This document shows positions 32,001 through 32,500 of a stretch of 32,500 nt of DNA, piece after piece. Both the position numbers and the translations under genes were made by a program. The DNA is taken from positions 75,001 to 107,500 of the forward strand of contig NW_026728919.1 in assembly GCF_030272615.1 (NCBI RefSeq), given 5' to 3'. Positions within the stretch are counted from its first letter, which is position 1. Each line of letters starts with the position of its first letter. Under the pieces are notes generated by a model. The model was not told the origin of the DNA, did not search any database, and worked only from the letters and a program-made list of their open reading frames with translations. This stretch comes from Cryptomeria japonica. Taxonomy: Eukaryota; Streptophyta; Pinopsida; Cupressales; Cupressaceae.

Positions 32001-32500
32001 ACTTCGTGCACGCCATGGTGCCCACCGCGGCGAAGGTGCACGCGAGGTGCGCACCCGGGGCAAACCGGGCTCCGACTTCGTGCACGCCGCACCTTGGAGC
32101 ACACTTCGGAGCGCTCCTTGGTGCGCACCATGGTGCCCACCAGGGCGCGCAACCCAGCCAAGGTGTGCGCACCAAGGTGCACGCGAGGTGCGCACCCGGG
32201 GCAAACCGGGGTCCGACTTCGTGCACGCCGCACCTTGGAGCACACATCGGAGCGCTCCCAGGTTCGCACCAGCGTTGCGCACCTTTGATGCGCTGCCTTC
32301 ACTAATTTCCAGAAAAGGCAAAAAAAAACGAGATTTTAAAATTTCCGTTCTGAAAGATAGTGAAAAAAACGGAACGCGGGTGCCATCTTGAGCCCTTCCT
32401 GGTGCGCAGCCCAGGCAAGTTGTGCGCACCAAGGTGCCCACCCTGGCGGAGGTGCGCGCCCGGGGCAATCCGGGCTCCGACTTCGTGCACTGCATGGTGC
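29012..32500. repeat. Nested 5S spacer repeats, unit 3 (partial)
   Basis: AT-rich modules start at about 29644 (truncated), 30684, 31179, 31649 and 32283. The first copy of the internal 2.35-kb duplication begins near 30406 and runs off the window. It contains most of the substitutions that separate this unit from unit 2. Confidence 0.9.

Larger units (their letters stand above)
27105..32500 (+). repeat. 7.92-kb 5S-bearing tandem unit 3 (partial, cut by window end)
   Basis: The first 5396 bp of a third unit. Six differences from unit 2 were seen: A29901, T30102, C30731, C31940, G32332 and T32469. C30731 and G32332 turn the local module into the form found in other modules of the same unit, which suggests exchange between modules. 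The G-quadruplex motif is at 27535-27553. Confidence 0.97.

Noticed and set aside
1-32500. 18S, 5.8S or 26S rRNA genes
   Set aside because: Expected conserved ends, such as the reverse complement of the 18S start, were looked for in the text and not found. Linkage to 35S rests on inference only.

Overview
The window is non-coding, repeat-built nuclear DNA from a land plant and looks like a very long ribosomal RNA gene spacer. The decisive landmark is a 120-nt 5S rRNA gene present three times on the + strand (12513-12632, 20437-20556, 28360-28479) in identical form. Compared with the angiosperm 5S consensus as I remember it, its substitutions fall in paired stem positions and preserve pairing. 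The sequence resembles gymnosperm 5S, so a gymnosperm is my best guess; a fern or other non-angiosperm plant is not excluded. I see no protein-coding gene. The long open frames, up to 662 codons and overlapping on both strands, are by-products of GC-rich repeats that lack stop codons.

Layout from left to right: (1) 1-714, unassigned flank; (2) 715-5290, a 188-bp tandem array with degenerate leading copies; (3) 5291-9880, a promoter-like zone with 13 copies of a TATATAGGGGA box on the minus strand, carried on repeats of about 440-490, 311 and 157 bp and interrupted by a 38/52-bp microarray at 8192-8812; (4) 9881-11257, a short dyad-rich cluster followed by a G-rich GGTGGGTGCCAA minisatellite; (5) 11258-32500, a direct tandem array of a 7.92-kb unit (11258-19181, 19182-27104, 27105 to beyond the window end), each unit carrying one 5S gene and about 6 kb of nested palindrome-rich spacer.

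Interpretation: the minus-strand boxes match the plant RNA polymerase I initiation consensus (TATATA, then a G run). If they are 35S rDNA gene and spacer promoters, transcription runs leftward toward an 18S gene outside the window. The 188-bp array would then lie in the external transcribed spacer or promoter-proximal spacer, and the 5S genes, transcribed rightward, would sit in the same intergenic spacer on the opposite strand. That is a linked 5S-35S arrangement in which the 5S part has itself been amplified as an unusually large unit. Neither 18S nor 26S sequence is in the window, so the linkage is inference; the 5S genes and the repeat architecture are direct observation.

Two signals go beyond a plain repeat array. 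Most of the promoter-like boxes are followed, about 31-35 nt downstream on the minus strand, by an inverted repeat, and both stem families show compensatory changes between copies. The whole region also appears to be built by successive re-amplification of a small set of motifs, notably the dyads GGTGCGCACC and GGAGCGCTCC and the phrase ACCCAACTTCCGACTTC.
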